From JAICSD01 sp035637115 (lineage in GTDB: Bacteria > Acidobacteriota > Vicinamibacteria > Vicinamibacterales > 2-12-FULL-66-21), in contig DASPXV010000199.1 of NCBI GenBank assembly GCA_035637115.1, positions 1 to 64,000 of the forward strand: a DNA stretch of 64,000 bases, in the 5' to 3' direction. Position numbers and translations under genes: made by a program. Shown piece by piece: positions 26,095-35,115 of the stretch. The notes beneath the pieces are model-generated. The model searched no databases. It saw only the letters and a program-made list of their open reading frames with translations, and was not told the origin of the DNA. The stretch's first letter is position 1, and every line of letters starts with the position of its first letter.

Positions 26095-28842
26095 TCAGTC
26101 TCCCACCTTTACCTGCAGCGCCGCCTGCGCCGCGGCAAGCCGGGCCACCGGGATGCGGTACGGCGAAGCGCTGACGTAATCGAGCTTCACCTTCTCGAAG
26201 AAGTGGATCGACGACGGGTCGCCGCCGTGCTCGCCGCAGATCCCAACTTTGAGATCGGGCCGCGTCGCGCGTCCCTTGCGCACGCCGGTGTCGACGAGCT
26301 GCCCGACGCCGACGGTGTCGATCGTCGCGAACGGATCCTTGTCCAGGATCTTCTTGTCCTGGTAGGCCCCGAGAAACTTGCCGATGTCGTCGCGCGAGAA
26401 GCCGTAGGTCAGCTGCGTGAGGTCGTTCGTGCCGAAGGAGAAGAACTGCGCATCGGCCGCGATCTCGTCGGCGGTGATGGCGCCGCGCGGCACCTCGATC
26501 ATCGTCCCCACAAGGTATGTGATCTTGATGCCCATCTCTTTCATCACGTCGGCCGCCACGCGATCGACGATGACCTTCTGGTCACGCAGTTCCTTCACGC
26601 TCCCGACGAGCGGGATCATGATCTCGGGCACGACCTTCAACCCTTCCTTGTTCAACCGGCAGGCCGCTTCCATGATGGCGCGCGTCTGCATTTCGGTGAT
26701 TTCGGGGTAGGTGATCCCGAGGCGGACGCCGCGATGGCCGAGCATCGGATTGAACTCGTGGAGCTGCTCGACGCGCCGCAGCAGCTTGTGCTTCTCCTCG
26801 AGCTCCTGCTTGTTGCCGTTGGTGGCTTCGAGCCGCGCGATGTCGACCATCAGGTCCTCGCGCTTGGGCAGGAACTCGTGCAGCGGGGGGTCGATCGTGC
26901 GAATCGTCACCGGCTCGCCGTGCATCGCCTTGAACACGCCGTAGAAGTCATCGCGCTGCATCGGGAGCAGCTCGTCGAGCGCCTTGCGGCGATCCGCCTC
27001 GTTGTCGGCGAGAATCATGCGCTGCACGATCGGGATCCGCCCTTCGCCGAAGAACATGTGCTCGGTACGGCACAGACCGATGCCGCGCGCGCCGAACGCA
27101 TACGCGGTTTCCGCCTGATCGGGCTGGTCGGCATTCGCGCGGATGCCGAGACGGCGGAACTTGTCGGCATAGCTGAGGAGCTGCTCGAAGCGCTTGTACA
27201 ACGGCGAGGCCGTGGGCTTCATCTTGCCGGAGATCACCTGCAGCACTTCACTGGGCTGCGTCGCGACCTGGCCCAGCTTCACCTCGCCCGTCAGGCCGTC
27301 GAACGAGACCCACTCCCCTTCCTTCACAATCTGTCCGCCGACGCGGAACTGACGCTGCGATTCGCTGATCTCCAGCGCGCCCGCACCGACGATCGACGGC
27401 TTGCCCATCTGGCGGCCGACGACCGCTGCGTGCGACGTCATGCCCCCCGTCGCCGTGAGAATGCCCTGCGCGACGAACATGCCGTGGATGTCGTCCGGCA
27501 CGGTTTCCTTTCGGACGAGCATCACCCTCTTTCCCTGCCGCGTCCACTCGACGGCATCGTCTGCGGTGAACACCGCCTGGCCTGACGCCGCGCCCGGCGA
27601 CGCCGGAAGGCCCTTGGTGGCGACAGGAAGCTTCTTCCACTCGGCCGGATCGAACATCGGCGCCAGCAGCTGCGACACGGATTCGGGCTCGACCTGCAGC
27701 ACCGCCTCCTTGGGCGTGATTAACTTCTCGTTCACCAGATCCGTCGCGATGACGACGGCGGCGTAGCCGGTGCGCTTGCCGCTCCGCGTCTGCAGCATGT
27801 AGAGCTTGTCATCTTCGATCGTGAACTCGAAGTCCTGCACGTCGCGGTAATGCTTTTCGAGGCGCGTCGTGATGTCGCGCAATTGCTTGTACGCCTTCGG
27901 CATCACTCTCTGAAGCTCGGCGATCGGCTGCGGCGTGCGTACGCCGGAGACGACGTCCTCCCCCTGTGCGTTCACGAGGAACTCGCCGTAGAACTCCTTA
28001 GCGCCAGTGGCGGGATTGCGCGTGAAGCCCACGCCCGTCGCCGACCGGTCGCCCGAGTTGCCAAACACCATGGCCTGTACGTTGACCGCCGTGCCGATGG
28101 CGTCCGGGATCTCGTAAATGCGGCGGTATTCGATCGCGCGCGCGTTGTTCCAGGAGCGGAACACCGCGTCACGCGCGCCGCGAAGCTGCGTCAGCGGATC
28201 CTGCGGGAAGTCCTTGCCGGTCTTCGCCTTCACGACCTGCTTGTAGCGCGCGACGACGTCCTTCAGCGCAGCCTCGTCGAGATCGGTATCCAGCTTCGCG
28301 CTGCGCTCCTTCTTTACGGCATCGAACTCGTGCTCGAAGACGTCTTTCGGGATCTCGAGGACCACGTTGCCGAACATCTGGATGAAGCGGCGGTAGCTGT
28401 CGTAGGCGAAGCGGCCGTTGCGCGTCTTCGCCTTCAGTCCCTCGACGCTCTGGTCGTTCAGACCGAGGTTCAGGATCGTGTCCATCATGCCGGGCATCGA
28501 GAACTTGGCGCCCGAGCGGACTGAGACGAGCAGCGGGTTCCTGACGTCGCCGAGCTTCTTGCCAGCGGTCTTTTCGAGACGCTTGAGGTTGTCGAGCATC
28601 TGCGCGTCGACGGCGGCGGGCGTCTTGCGCCCTCCCTGGTAGTACAACGTGCACGCTTCGGTCGAGACTGTCATGCCCGGCGGCACCGGAAGGCCTGCGT
28701 TGGTCATCTCGGCGAGGCCGGAGCCTTTGCCGCCGAGCAGGTCCTTCATGGTGCGATCGCCTTCGGCTTTGCCGCCGCCGAAGAAATAGACAAATTTGCC
28801 GGTCTTGGTTGACGACTTCTTGCGCGCGAGTTTCTTGGCCAT
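26095..28842 (-). CDS. ppdK: Pyruvate, phosphate dikinase
   Basis: From ATG 28842 the enzyme has 915 residues. The N-terminal ATP-grasp region has GGKGSGLAEMTNAGLPVPPG, the central phosphohistidine motif is GGMTSHAAVVGRQMGKPSIVG in shortened form GGMTSHAAVVGRQMGKP, and the C-terminal PEP site has GICGEHGGDP with the catalytic Cys. PpdK interconverts pyruvate, ATP and Pi with PEP, AMP and PPi. AGGAGTG precedes the ATG. The frame is open further upstream only because it runs through a heptamer array, which I exclude. Confidence 0.96.
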   Translation of the reverse strand: MAKKLARKKSSTKTGKFVYFFGGGKAEGDRTMKDLLGGKGSGLAEMTNAGLPVPPGMTVSTEACTLYYQGGRKTPAAVDAQMLDNLKRLEKTAGKKLGDVRNPLLVSVRSGAKFSMPGMMDTILNLGLNDQSVEGLKAKTRNGRFAYDSYRRFIQMFGNVVLEIPKDVFEHEFDAVKKERSAKLDTDLDEAALKDVVARYKQVVKAKTGKDFPQDPLTQLRGARDAVFRSWNNARAIEYRRIYEIPDAIGTAVNVQAMVFGNSGDRSATGVGFTRNPATGAKEFYGEFLVNAQGEDVVSGVRTPQPIAELQRVMPKAYKQLRDITTRLEKHYRDVQDFEFTIEDDKLYMLQTRSGKRTGYAAVVIATDLVNEKLITPKEAVLQVEPESVSQLLAPMFDPAEWKKLPVATKGLPASPGAASGQAVFTADDAVEWTRQGKRVMLVRKETVPDDIHGMFVAQGILTATGGMTSHAAVVGRQMGKPSIVGAGALEISESQRQFRVGGQIVKEGEWVSFDGLTGEVKLGQVATQPSEVLQVISGKMKPTASPLYKRFEQLLSYADKFRRLGIRANADQPDQAETAYAFGARGIGLCRTEHMFFGEGRIPIVQRMILADNEADRRKALDELLPMQRDDFYGVFKAMHGEPVTIRTIDPPLHEFLPKREDLMVDIARLEATNGNKQELEEKHKLLRRVEQLHEFNPMLGHRGVRLGITYPEITEMQTRAIMEAACRLNKEGLKVVPEIMIPLVGSVKELRDQKVIVDRVAADVMKEMGIKITYLVGTMIEVPRGAITADEIAADAQFFSFGTNDLTQLTYGFSRDDIGKFLGAYQDKKILDKDPFATIDTVGVGQLVDTGVRKGRATRPDLKVGICGEHGGDPSSIHFFEKVKLDYVSASPYRIPVARLAAAQAALQVKVGD

Positions 28843-28864
28843 TACGGTGCTTTCACTCCTAACG

Positions 28865-28920
28865 TGTCGAGGTCCGATGTCCGAGGTCCGAGGTCCGATG
28901 TTCGATGTTCGATGGCCGAT
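28865..28920. repeat. Heptamer array GTCCGAT, eight copies
   Basis: Units TGTCGAG, GTCCGAT, GTCCGAG, GTCCGAG, GTCCGAT, GTTCGAT, GTTCGAT, GGCCGAT cover 56 bp in the glyS-ppdK gap, just upstream of the ppdK ribosome site. The unit family and copy number match the array at 44504-44559. Confidence 0.92.
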
Positions 28921-28971
28921 ATGTGTAGACCGGACCATTAGGTTCGGTTCGATCAGATCTGACCCATGATG

Positions 28972-31215
28972 CTATTCGCCTGCGATTTCCCCGATATCCG
29001 CAAGATTAAGTACGAGATCGCGCACTCCGGCCATCAGCTGCAGGCGAGTTGCACGAATCTCGGGATCTTCCGCCATTACAAGTACGTCGTCAAAATACTT
29101 AGCGACGTACGGATACAGCTGCGCGATCTGGCGTGCGGCGCCTCCATAGTCCGCATTCATACGCGCCTCATGCACCGCGTGTGCTCGCGGCGCAATGAAC
29201 TCGATTAGACGTCGTTCGGCGTCGGGCACATCGGATCTCCTCGAGTAGTCCACCAGCTTCATCCAATCGCCCAGGAATACCGTTTCCTTCGAAATGTTCG
29301 TCGCCCTCTTCAGTAGCGCGGCGAGCGCCTTGAATTCGGCGGATGGTCGAAACTCGGACACCGCCTGAATGCGAGCAGCAGCCAAGTGTGGATGCTGCCA
29401 ATACTGCGGGTAAGAGACATCGTCGACGTGACTTGTAACTGTGCGAATCTCGTCTGCGCGGTATCCGCGACGCTCAAACAAGTGAGCCTCGCGTTCTGCA
29501 AAGAACGTTGAAAGGCCTAAGGCGCGCCAACCGTCAGGCTGCGTCTGGAGAGACTCGGGAAGTTGTCCGTACGCGGCGTGGCAAAGACGGAACAAGTCGG
29601 CCTGGAACGGTCGCTCGATTCGCAAGTCTTTCAAGTCCGCAAGCACCTTCACGATTCCTTGCGCAGCTCTTCGCAAGCCAAAGGGATCGCGAGAACCAGT
29701 CGGCTTCTCACCGATCGCGAAAAGGCCCACAACTGTGTCGAGTTTGTCAGCCAGAGAAACCGCCGCCCACGTCAACGCGGCTGCGCCCAGCGGTCCAATT
29801 GTCGGCGGTGCGTCGGGTTCAAGCGCGAGCGGCAGATAGTGGTAATAAATCGCCTTCCAGACCTGTTCCGGCAGACCCTCTTCACGAGCGTAGATGCCGC
29901 CCATGATTCCCTGGAGTTCCGGGAATTCGAAGACCATATCTGTCGCGAGATCGGCTTTCGATAATCGCGCCGCCTGCGCCGCGTGGTCCGCGGATTCCGC
30001 CGCGCCAAAAACGTCCGCGGCAATTATTCGCGCGAGTTTTTCGACGCGCTCAACCTTGTCGCGATAGCTGCCCAGTTTCTTGTGGAACACGATCGTGTGC
30101 AGCCGGTCGCGGCGATCTTCCAGCTTGATGCGGCGATCCGCGTCCCAGAAGAACTTCGCATCGCGCAGACGCGCGGTGACGACGCGCTCGGCGTTCTTCG
30201 CGATGCGGCGCTCGTCGGCGGGCTGCGTGTTGACGACGGCGAGGAACGCTTCCTTCAGCTGCCCCTTCTCGTTGACGACCGGGAAGTAATGCTGGTGGTG
30301 CACGAGCGTTGTCGTCAGCACCTCCTGCGGAAGGTCGAGGAACCCGCGCTCGAAGAACCCGGCGACGACGCCGGGATACTCGACGAGATCAGCGACTTCG
30401 TCGACGAGCGCCGCGTGCTCGCGCAGGTGGACGCGTCCGCCAAGCTTGCGCGCTTTCGTTTCCAGCTCGCGTGCGATACGGTCGCGACGTTCGGCGTGAT
30501 CGAGAATGACGAAGTGCTCGGGCAGCCGCGCCCGGTAATCGTCGAAGGTGCGAACCTTGACCGCTCGTCCCGCACGTCCGCTGGTGGCGAGGAAGCGATG
30601 TCCATACGTCACCGCGCCGGTCGTAATCTCCTGCACCTGTGAACCCGCGGCGTTCGCGATGCGTCCGATCGTGAACGGGACGACACGCCCTCCATATAAA
30701 TAGAGCATCCAGCGGATCGGCCGGCCGAACACGAGCTCGCCGTGCCCATCCTCGAGCATCGCGTCCCAGTGCATCTGTTTCGGAAACGTCAGATCGCGCA
30801 GCAGTCCGCCGAGCAGTTCCGGCAGCGCGTCAACGGTGCTCTTGCCCCGGAAGTGCTTCTTCGCGGCGAGGTATTCCCCTTTTTCCGTCTTCACGCGTTC
30901 GAGCGCCTCGAACGCGACCCCCTGCTTCCTGGCGAAGCCGAGCGCGGCGGGCGTCGGATCCCCCGACGGCGTGAAGGCCGCCGACACCGGTGGACCCGTG
31001 ACGGTCTCGTCGAGATCCTCCTGCCGTTCGGGCATGCGTCCGACGCGCGCGGTCAGGCGCCGCGGTGTGCTGAAGCTCTCGACAAGCACGTCCGGCGCCA
31101 GGCGCATCTCCTTCAAGCGCGCGGTCAGCTTCTCCGACAACTGCTTTGTCAGTCCCGGCAGCCACGCGGCCGGCAATTCTTCCACGCCGATCTCGAGGAG
31201 GAGCTCGCGGTCCAT
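28972..31215 (-). CDS. glyS: Glycine-tRNA ligase beta subunit
   Basis: ATG 31215 (MDRELLLEIGVEELPA) gives 747 residues, a normal length. Family blocks seen include EIGVEELPA at the start, FGRPIRWMLYLYGG, HHQHYFPV, YAREEGLPEQVWKAIYYHYLP and SLADKLDTVVGLFAIGEKPTGS (given here only by its first part, SLADKLDTVVGLF). The beta subunit binds tRNA-Gly and works with the alpha subunit encoded just upstream; the two genes overlap by one base (TGATG). It ends with an anticodon-binding helical domain. Confidence 0.96.
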   Translation of the reverse strand: MDRELLLEIGVEELPAAWLPGLTKQLSEKLTARLKEMRLAPDVLVESFSTPRRLTARVGRMPERQEDLDETVTGPPVSAAFTPSGDPTPAALGFARKQGVAFEALERVKTEKGEYLAAKKHFRGKSTVDALPELLGGLLRDLTFPKQMHWDAMLEDGHGELVFGRPIRWMLYLYGGRVVPFTIGRIANAAGSQVQEITTGAVTYGHRFLATSGRAGRAVKVRTFDDYRARLPEHFVILDHAERRDRIARELETKARKLGGRVHLREHAALVDEVADLVEYPGVVAGFFERGFLDLPQEVLTTTLVHHQHYFPVVNEKGQLKEAFLAVVNTQPADERRIAKNAERVVTARLRDAKFFWDADRRIKLEDRRDRLHTIVFHKKLGSYRDKVERVEKLARIIAADVFGAAESADHAAQAARLSKADLATDMVFEFPELQGIMGGIYAREEGLPEQVWKAIYYHYLPLALEPDAPPTIGPLGAAALTWAAVSLADKLDTVVGLFAIGEKPTGSRDPFGLRRAAQGIVKVLADLKDLRIERPFQADLFRLCHAAYGQLPESLQTQPDGWRALGLSTFFAEREAHLFERRGYRADEIRTVTSHVDDVSYPQYWQHPHLAAARIQAVSEFRPSAEFKALAALLKRATNISKETVFLGDWMKLVDYSRRSDVPDAERRLIEFIAPRAHAVHEARMNADYGGAARQIAQLYPYVAKYFDDVLVMAEDPEIRATRLQLMAGVRDLVLNLADIGEIAGE

Positions 31216-32081
31216 CAGACCTTTTCCTCGACTCCGGCCCACATCTTCGCAATCGCGACCGCCATCTGGCGCACCTTCAGGATGTAGGCCATGCGCTCGG
31301 TCACGCCGATGCCGCCGCTCGCGTCCATCAGGTTGAACATGTGCGAGCACTTCAGGCAGTAGTCGAGCGCCGGCAGCGGCAGCTCCGATCGCAGCAGCGT
31401 CTGCGCCAGCACGGAGTACTGGTCGAACAGCTCGCGGTGGATGCGGTTCAGATCTGCCTTGGGCATGTCAATCTGGCCAAACGCGTACTTCGACTGTTCG
31501 ACTTCGTCCCGATGGCGGACGTCGCGGTATTTCACACCCGGCGCCCATTCGAGATCGAACACGTTGTCCACGTCCTGCAGCGCCATCGCGAAGCGCTCGA
31601 GCCCGTAGGTCAGCTCCACGGAGATCGGGGCCAGGTCGATGCCCCCCGCCTGCTGGAAGTAGGTGAACTGCGTGATCTCCTGCCCGTCGAAGAGGACCTG
31701 CCAGCCGATGCCCCACGCACCCAGCGTCGGCGATTCCCAGTTGTCTTCCTCGAAGCGCACGTCGTGCGCGCGCAGGTCGATGCCGCACGCTTCGAGGCTC
31801 TGGAGGTACAGCTGCTGCACTTCGTCCGGCGCGGGCTTCAGGACTACCTGGAACTGGTGGTGCTTGAAGAGACGGTTCGGGTTTTCCCCGAAGCGTCCAT
31901 CGGCCGGCCGCCGCGACGGCTGCACGTACGCGACGTTCCAGTGCTCCGGCCCGAGCACTCGCAGAAAGGTCTCCGGGTGCATCGTCCCGGCGCCCATCTC
32001 GATGTCGAGGGGTTGCTGAAGAAGGCAGCCGCGGGTCGCCCAGAACTCGGATAGCTTGAAGATCAGTTGCTGTAAGGTCAC
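31215..32081 (-). CDS. glyQ: Glycine-tRNA ligase alpha subunit
   Basis: The 288-residue catalytic subunit shows AYVQPSRRPADGRFGENPNR, EDNWESPTLGAWGIGW and FTYFQQAGGIDL, all hallmark class II motifs of bacterial GlyQ. I start at GTG 32081 rather than TTG 32093, because the TTG overlaps a perfect TATAAT on the same strand. If that promoter is real, the transcript would begin only a few bases before the GTG. The family N-terminus (a Thr-hydrophobic-Gln stretch before LxxFW) fits either choice. Confidence 0.93.
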   Translation of the reverse strand: MTLQQLIFKLSEFWATRGCLLQQPLDIEMGAGTMHPETFLRVLGPEHWNVAYVQPSRRPADGRFGENPNRLFKHHQFQVVLKPAPDEVQQLYLQSLEACGIDLRAHDVRFEEDNWESPTLGAWGIGWQVLFDGQEITQFTYFQQAGGIDLAPISVELTYGLERFAMALQDVDNVFDLEWAPGVKYRDVRHRDEVEQSKYAFGQIDMPKADLNRIHRELFDQYSVLAQTLLRSELPLPALDYCLKCSHMFNLMDASGGIGVTERMAYILKVRQMAVAIAKMWAGVEEKV

Positions 32082-32092
32082 GCGATCCAGCA

Positions 32093-32098
32093 ATTATA
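32093..32098 (-). promoter_or_regulatory. Perfect -10 box (TATAAT) before glyQ
   Basis: The minus strand reads GGTATAATTGC. A perfect TATAAT is unusual in this GC-rich segment. No convincing -35 is found 16-18 bases upstream. Expected transcription start is near 32086. Confidence 0.4.
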
Positions 32099-32156
32099 CC
32101 TTCGGGTGCTCGCTTCGCTCGCTGTCGGGCATTGTGCAGAGGGCAGGGGATCGCGC

Positions 32157-32909
32157 CTAGCGAAGTTGGCGCAGCACGCGAGCTGACTTGAGCTCCTTAT
32201 CCAGGTGCAGGTTAATCAGCCGCCGGTGGGCGGTCTCGAGCTCGCGTGCAGAGCCGGGGTCGAGCGGAATACCCGCCAGCGCCTCGGGGCTGGCGGCGGC
32301 CGCGCTGCGGAGAAATTTCAGCGCCTCGATCGAGAGGCTCGTCCCGCCGCCGGATGCGCAGCGGCGGCAGACGTAGTGATGCTCGCGCGCGGGCATCAAC
32401 GCGCCGCCGTCGTAAGGACCACCGCATTCCGGGCATGCGGACAACTGCGGATACACACCCTGCAGGCGCAGCAGCCAGAACTCGAAGTAGCGCGCGAGCC
32501 GTTCGGTGGGCGCGCCGTCCGCGAAGGCGTCGATCACCGACGAACCCAGGCGATAGAGGCGCTCGTCGGCATGTCCTTCCGGCGCCCACTCGTCGATCAG
32601 CTCCGCGAAGTATTCCGCATGTCCGAGGGCAGCGGCATCGTCGCTGTTGCGCGCGACGATGGCGAGCGGACTGCGCTGCGGTTCGATGTAATTGATGCGG
32701 ACCAGATCGCGCAGCTCGCGTTCGTAGTACGCGACGCCCGCGCGTGTGAGCGACTCGAGCGCGCCGGCATAGCGGGATTTCGCGCGGCGCGCTCCCTTAG
32801 CAACGCCGCGCTTCTTTCCGCGATCGCGCGTCAGAAACACGACGATCCGGTCCGCCTCGCCCAGCTTGTACGTGCGCAGGATGAGCGCTTCGGAGGTATA
32901 GACCGGCAT
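32157..32909 (-). CDS. recO: DNA repair protein RecO
   Basis: The 250-residue protein begins with the family's OB-fold segment (MPVYTSEALILRTYKLGEAD) followed by FLTRDRGKKRGVAKGARR. A helical domain contains a zinc-binding set CPECGG...CRRC (about residues 160-185). RecO loads RecA with RecR on SSB-coated DNA. It is 16 bases downstream of mgtE and upstream of glyQ. Confidence 0.93.
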   Translation of the reverse strand: MPVYTSEALILRTYKLGEADRIVVFLTRDRGKKRGVAKGARRAKSRYAGALESLTRAGVAYYERELRDLVRINYIEPQRSPLAIVARNSDDAAALGHAEYFAELIDEWAPEGHADERLYRLGSSVIDAFADGAPTERLARYFEFWLLRLQGVYPQLSACPECGGPYDGGALMPAREHHYVCRRCASGGGTSLSIEALKFLRSAAAASPEALAGIPLDPGSARELETAHRRLINLHLDKELKSARVLRQLR

Positions 32910-32925
32910 AACTTGAAAGTTGATC

Positions 32926-34296
32926 TTATCCCGGTGGCCGGAGGTGCCTGAGGAAGAGCGTGCCGAGTCCGAGCCACGACGCGAACCCGAACACGTCGGT
33001 CAGGGTGGTGATGAACACTGACGACGCGAGGGCGGGATCGACCTTCAACGCCCGCAACGCCAGCGGGATCAGCGTTCCCGCCGTCGCGGCAACGAACATG
33101 TTGATCACCATGGCCGCGCCAAGAATCCCGCCAAGCCACGCATCGCCTTTCCAGAGCCAGACGACGAGCGCGCCGATCACCCCGCACGCGAGGCCGTTGC
33201 CGATGCCGACCGCGGCCTCCTTGAACAGCGCCTTCCGCGAGTTCGCCCAGGTCAGCTCGCCGAGCGCGATGGCGCGGACGATGACCGTCAGCGTTTGTGT
33301 CGCCGCGTTTCCACCCATACCTGCAACGACGGGCATGAAGACGGCGAGCGCGGGAACATCACGGATGCGTCCCTCGAAGAGCGCGACGACCGAGGCCGCG
33401 AGGAACGCGGTGACGAGATTCACTTCGAGCCAGGGAACGCGCTTGCGCAGCGACTCCCTCGCCGTCGAGAACACGCGATCGTCCCCCGCGACGCCGGCGA
33501 GGCGGTAGACGTCCTCGGTGGCCTCGTCCTTGATGACGTCGATGACGTCGTCGACGGTGATGACGCCGACCAGCTTGTTTTCCTCATCGACGACGGGGAT
33601 CGCGAGCAGGTTGTACGACGCGACGAGACGCGCGACTTCTTCCTGGTCCGTGTCGGTCCGGACGCTCGTCAGGTCGGTCGTCATGATCCGCTTGAGCGGC
33701 GTCGTCGGGGGAACGAGCAGCAGCCGGCGCAGCGAGATGACGCCGACCAGGTGGCGGCGTGCATCGACGACGTAGAGATAGAAGACCATCTCGACGTCGC
33801 GGGCACCCTGAAGGGTCGTAATCGCCTCGCCGGCGGTCATGTCCTCCGAAAGCGCGAAGACTTTCGGATTCATGATGCGGCCGGCCGTCTGCTCGTCGTA
33901 TTCGAGCAGCTCGCCGACTTCGTCGCCGGGCCGCTTCTCGATCAGTTCGAGGACGGCGGCGGACAGCTCCTCGGGCAGGTTATCGATGATCGTCGCCGCG
34001 TCGTCGGACGGCAGGTCGTGCAGCAGTCGCGCGATTTCCTCGGCGGACCGATCGGCGAGGAGGGCGGCTCCTCCCTCAGGCCCCAGTTCGCTGAGGGCCT
34101 CCATCGCGAGCTTGCTGTTGCGTTCGAGGAGAAGCGAGAACGCGCTGGCGCGATCCTTTTCGCCGAGTTCGGCGAAGACCTGCGCGAGGTCCGCGGGATG
34201 CTGTTTGTGGAGCAGGTTGACGAGGTTCGCCGTCGCGCCGAGGCGGAGCAGCCTCCGGACCGAATCGAGGACGACATCAATCTTGCGCTGCGCCAT
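32926..34296 (-). CDS. mgtE: MgtE-type magnesium transporter
   Basis: The 456-residue protein has the N-terminal MgtE helical superfamily domain (to about 130), two CBS domains (about 135-260, ending ELVGVITVDDVIDVI) and five C-terminal membrane helices with the pore signature MPVVAGMGGNAATQTLTV. MgtE is a dimeric Mg2+ channel gated by Mg2+ bound to the cytoplasmic domains. It gives this region a second Mg2+ system besides corA. Confidence 0.95.
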   Translation of the reverse strand: MAQRKIDVVLDSVRRLLRLGATANLVNLLHKQHPADLAQVFAELGEKDRASAFSLLLERNSKLAMEALSELGPEGGAALLADRSAEEIARLLHDLPSDDAATIIDNLPEELSAAVLELIEKRPGDEVGELLEYDEQTAGRIMNPKVFALSEDMTAGEAITTLQGARDVEMVFYLYVVDARRHLVGVISLRRLLLVPPTTPLKRIMTTDLTSVRTDTDQEEVARLVASYNLLAIPVVDEENKLVGVITVDDVIDVIKDEATEDVYRLAGVAGDDRVFSTARESLRKRVPWLEVNLVTAFLAASVVALFEGRIRDVPALAVFMPVVAGMGGNAATQTLTVIVRAIALGELTWANSRKALFKEAAVGIGNGLACGVIGALVVWLWKGDAWLGGILGAAMVINMFVAATAGTLIPLALRALKVDPALASSVFITTLTDVFGFASWLGLGTLFLRHLRPPG

Positions 34297-34343
34297 GCGA
34301 TCCGCTCAATCTACCATGCGATTGAGCGGATCTTAAGGGGTAA

Positions 34344-34371
34344 GTGCTCAGCGCTGCGTGCTCACTGCTGC
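34344..34371. repeat. Short heptamer array overlapping a stop codon
   Basis: Units GTGCTCA, GCGCTGC, GTGCTCA, CTGCTGC form two 14-mers in the gap before mgtE. The stop codon of the chimeric sigma ORF (34362-34364) lies within the third unit. Confidence 0.6.
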
Positions 34372-34943
34372 TTGCGTGAGACTTCCAGCATCCGCTTGAT
34401 GCCCGTGTCCTTGACCGTGTAGTCCGCCGGCACTATGAACAGCGATCGGTCGGGCTCCGCGCGGATGATGTTCTGAAGGCGATACGACGAGTCCCCCATC
34501 CGCGGATCCGAATGCCTCGTCATCACGAGTACATTCAGCTCCGGCGAGCGCCACTCTTCTGACGTGATCGTCAGCGGCTGCTCGTTCCCGACCTGGCCGG
34601 CCGGGATGATCGTCGTTGTCTTGCGTCCCTCGACCGCGACACCCTCCAGCGTTTTGTGTTCGAGCGGACCCGCGGTTGTGGGAGTGATCCCCCGCGCGAT
34701 CATCACTCCGCTGCCGCCGCCAGCCGCCGCGGCGCTCCGCATCTTCCGCTCGGCAAGCATCATCTTCTCGTGGATCACGACCATGAAGACGTCCTGCGCG
34801 ACATCTTCCGCAGCCGACGGCGTCCCCATCATGTGGAGCGCGAACCGGTAGACGTCCGCCCTCCGCCGCCGGTACAGCGCACCGAACGCCTCCCGGTCTC
34901 CGGCGGCCACGGCCGCAATCAGTTCCTCGTCCGACTCGGTCAT
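34362..34943 (-). pseudogene. Chimeric ORF: ECF sigma-factor region 2 fused to tail of a secreted protein
   Basis: Residues 1-60 are the start of an ECF sigma factor through region 2 (ELIAAVAAGDREAFGALYRR, then PSAAEDVAQDVFMVV). Region 4 is missing. From about residue 61 the sequence changes to the C-terminal domain of an acidobacterial secreted or membrane protein of unknown function, recognised by RKTTTIIPAGQVGNEQPLTI and VMTRHSDPRMGDSSYRL. The join near 34761-34769 is in frame, as expected for a deletion between a sigma gene and a downstream gene. Without region 4 it should not work as a normal sigma factor. It lies between era and mgtE. Confidence 0.75.
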
Positions 34944-34965
34944 CGCTGCCGGGTTTGACGCCGAC

Positions 34966-34999
34966 TACGTATATTCAGTTTGGCAACGAAAAGGTTCCC
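34966..34999 (-). promoter_or_regulatory. Possible ECF-type promoter upstream of the sigma fragment
   Basis: The minus strand has GGGAACC (34993-34999), the common -35 of ECF promoters, followed by T-rich sequence and TACGTA (34966-34971). The spacing of about 21 bases is longer than normal, so the -10 assignment is doubtful. It may be the relic autoregulatory promoter of the intact sigma gene. Confidence 0.3.
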
Positions 35000-35006
35000 G
35001 ACGCCT

Positions 35007-35105
35007 GTCACGGACGTACGCACGCAGAGGCCGCGGAGCCCGCAGAGAACGACTACTTAAGAATCTTTGCGAGCTTTGCGTGTTCAGCGTGAGTACGTGC
35101 GTGAC
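35007..35105. repeat. 99-bp imperfect inverted element with nonamer arrays
   Basis: Left arm 35007-35048 and right arm 35064-35105 are inverted copies, 32 of 42 positions matching, with a 15-base loop. The outer 15 bases of each arm match at 13 positions (GTCACGGACGTACGC versus GTCACGCACGTACTC). The inner parts are each three tandem nonamers: ACGCAGAGG, CCGCGGAGC, CCGCAGAGA on the left and TCTTTGCGA, GCTTTGCGT, GTTCAGCGT on the right. It contains no ORF and could be a MITE or a REP-like palindrome. Confidence 0.85.
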
Positions 35106-35115
35106 AAGCGAATCA

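Noticed and set aside
28843..28938. N-terminal extension of ppdK through the heptamer array
   Set aside because: The ribosome site and family N-terminus support ATG 28842; the extension is repeat-encoded.
32101..32150. Possible heptamer array before recO stop
   Set aside because: Only a local CGCT-rich repeat; units do not keep a 7-base register.
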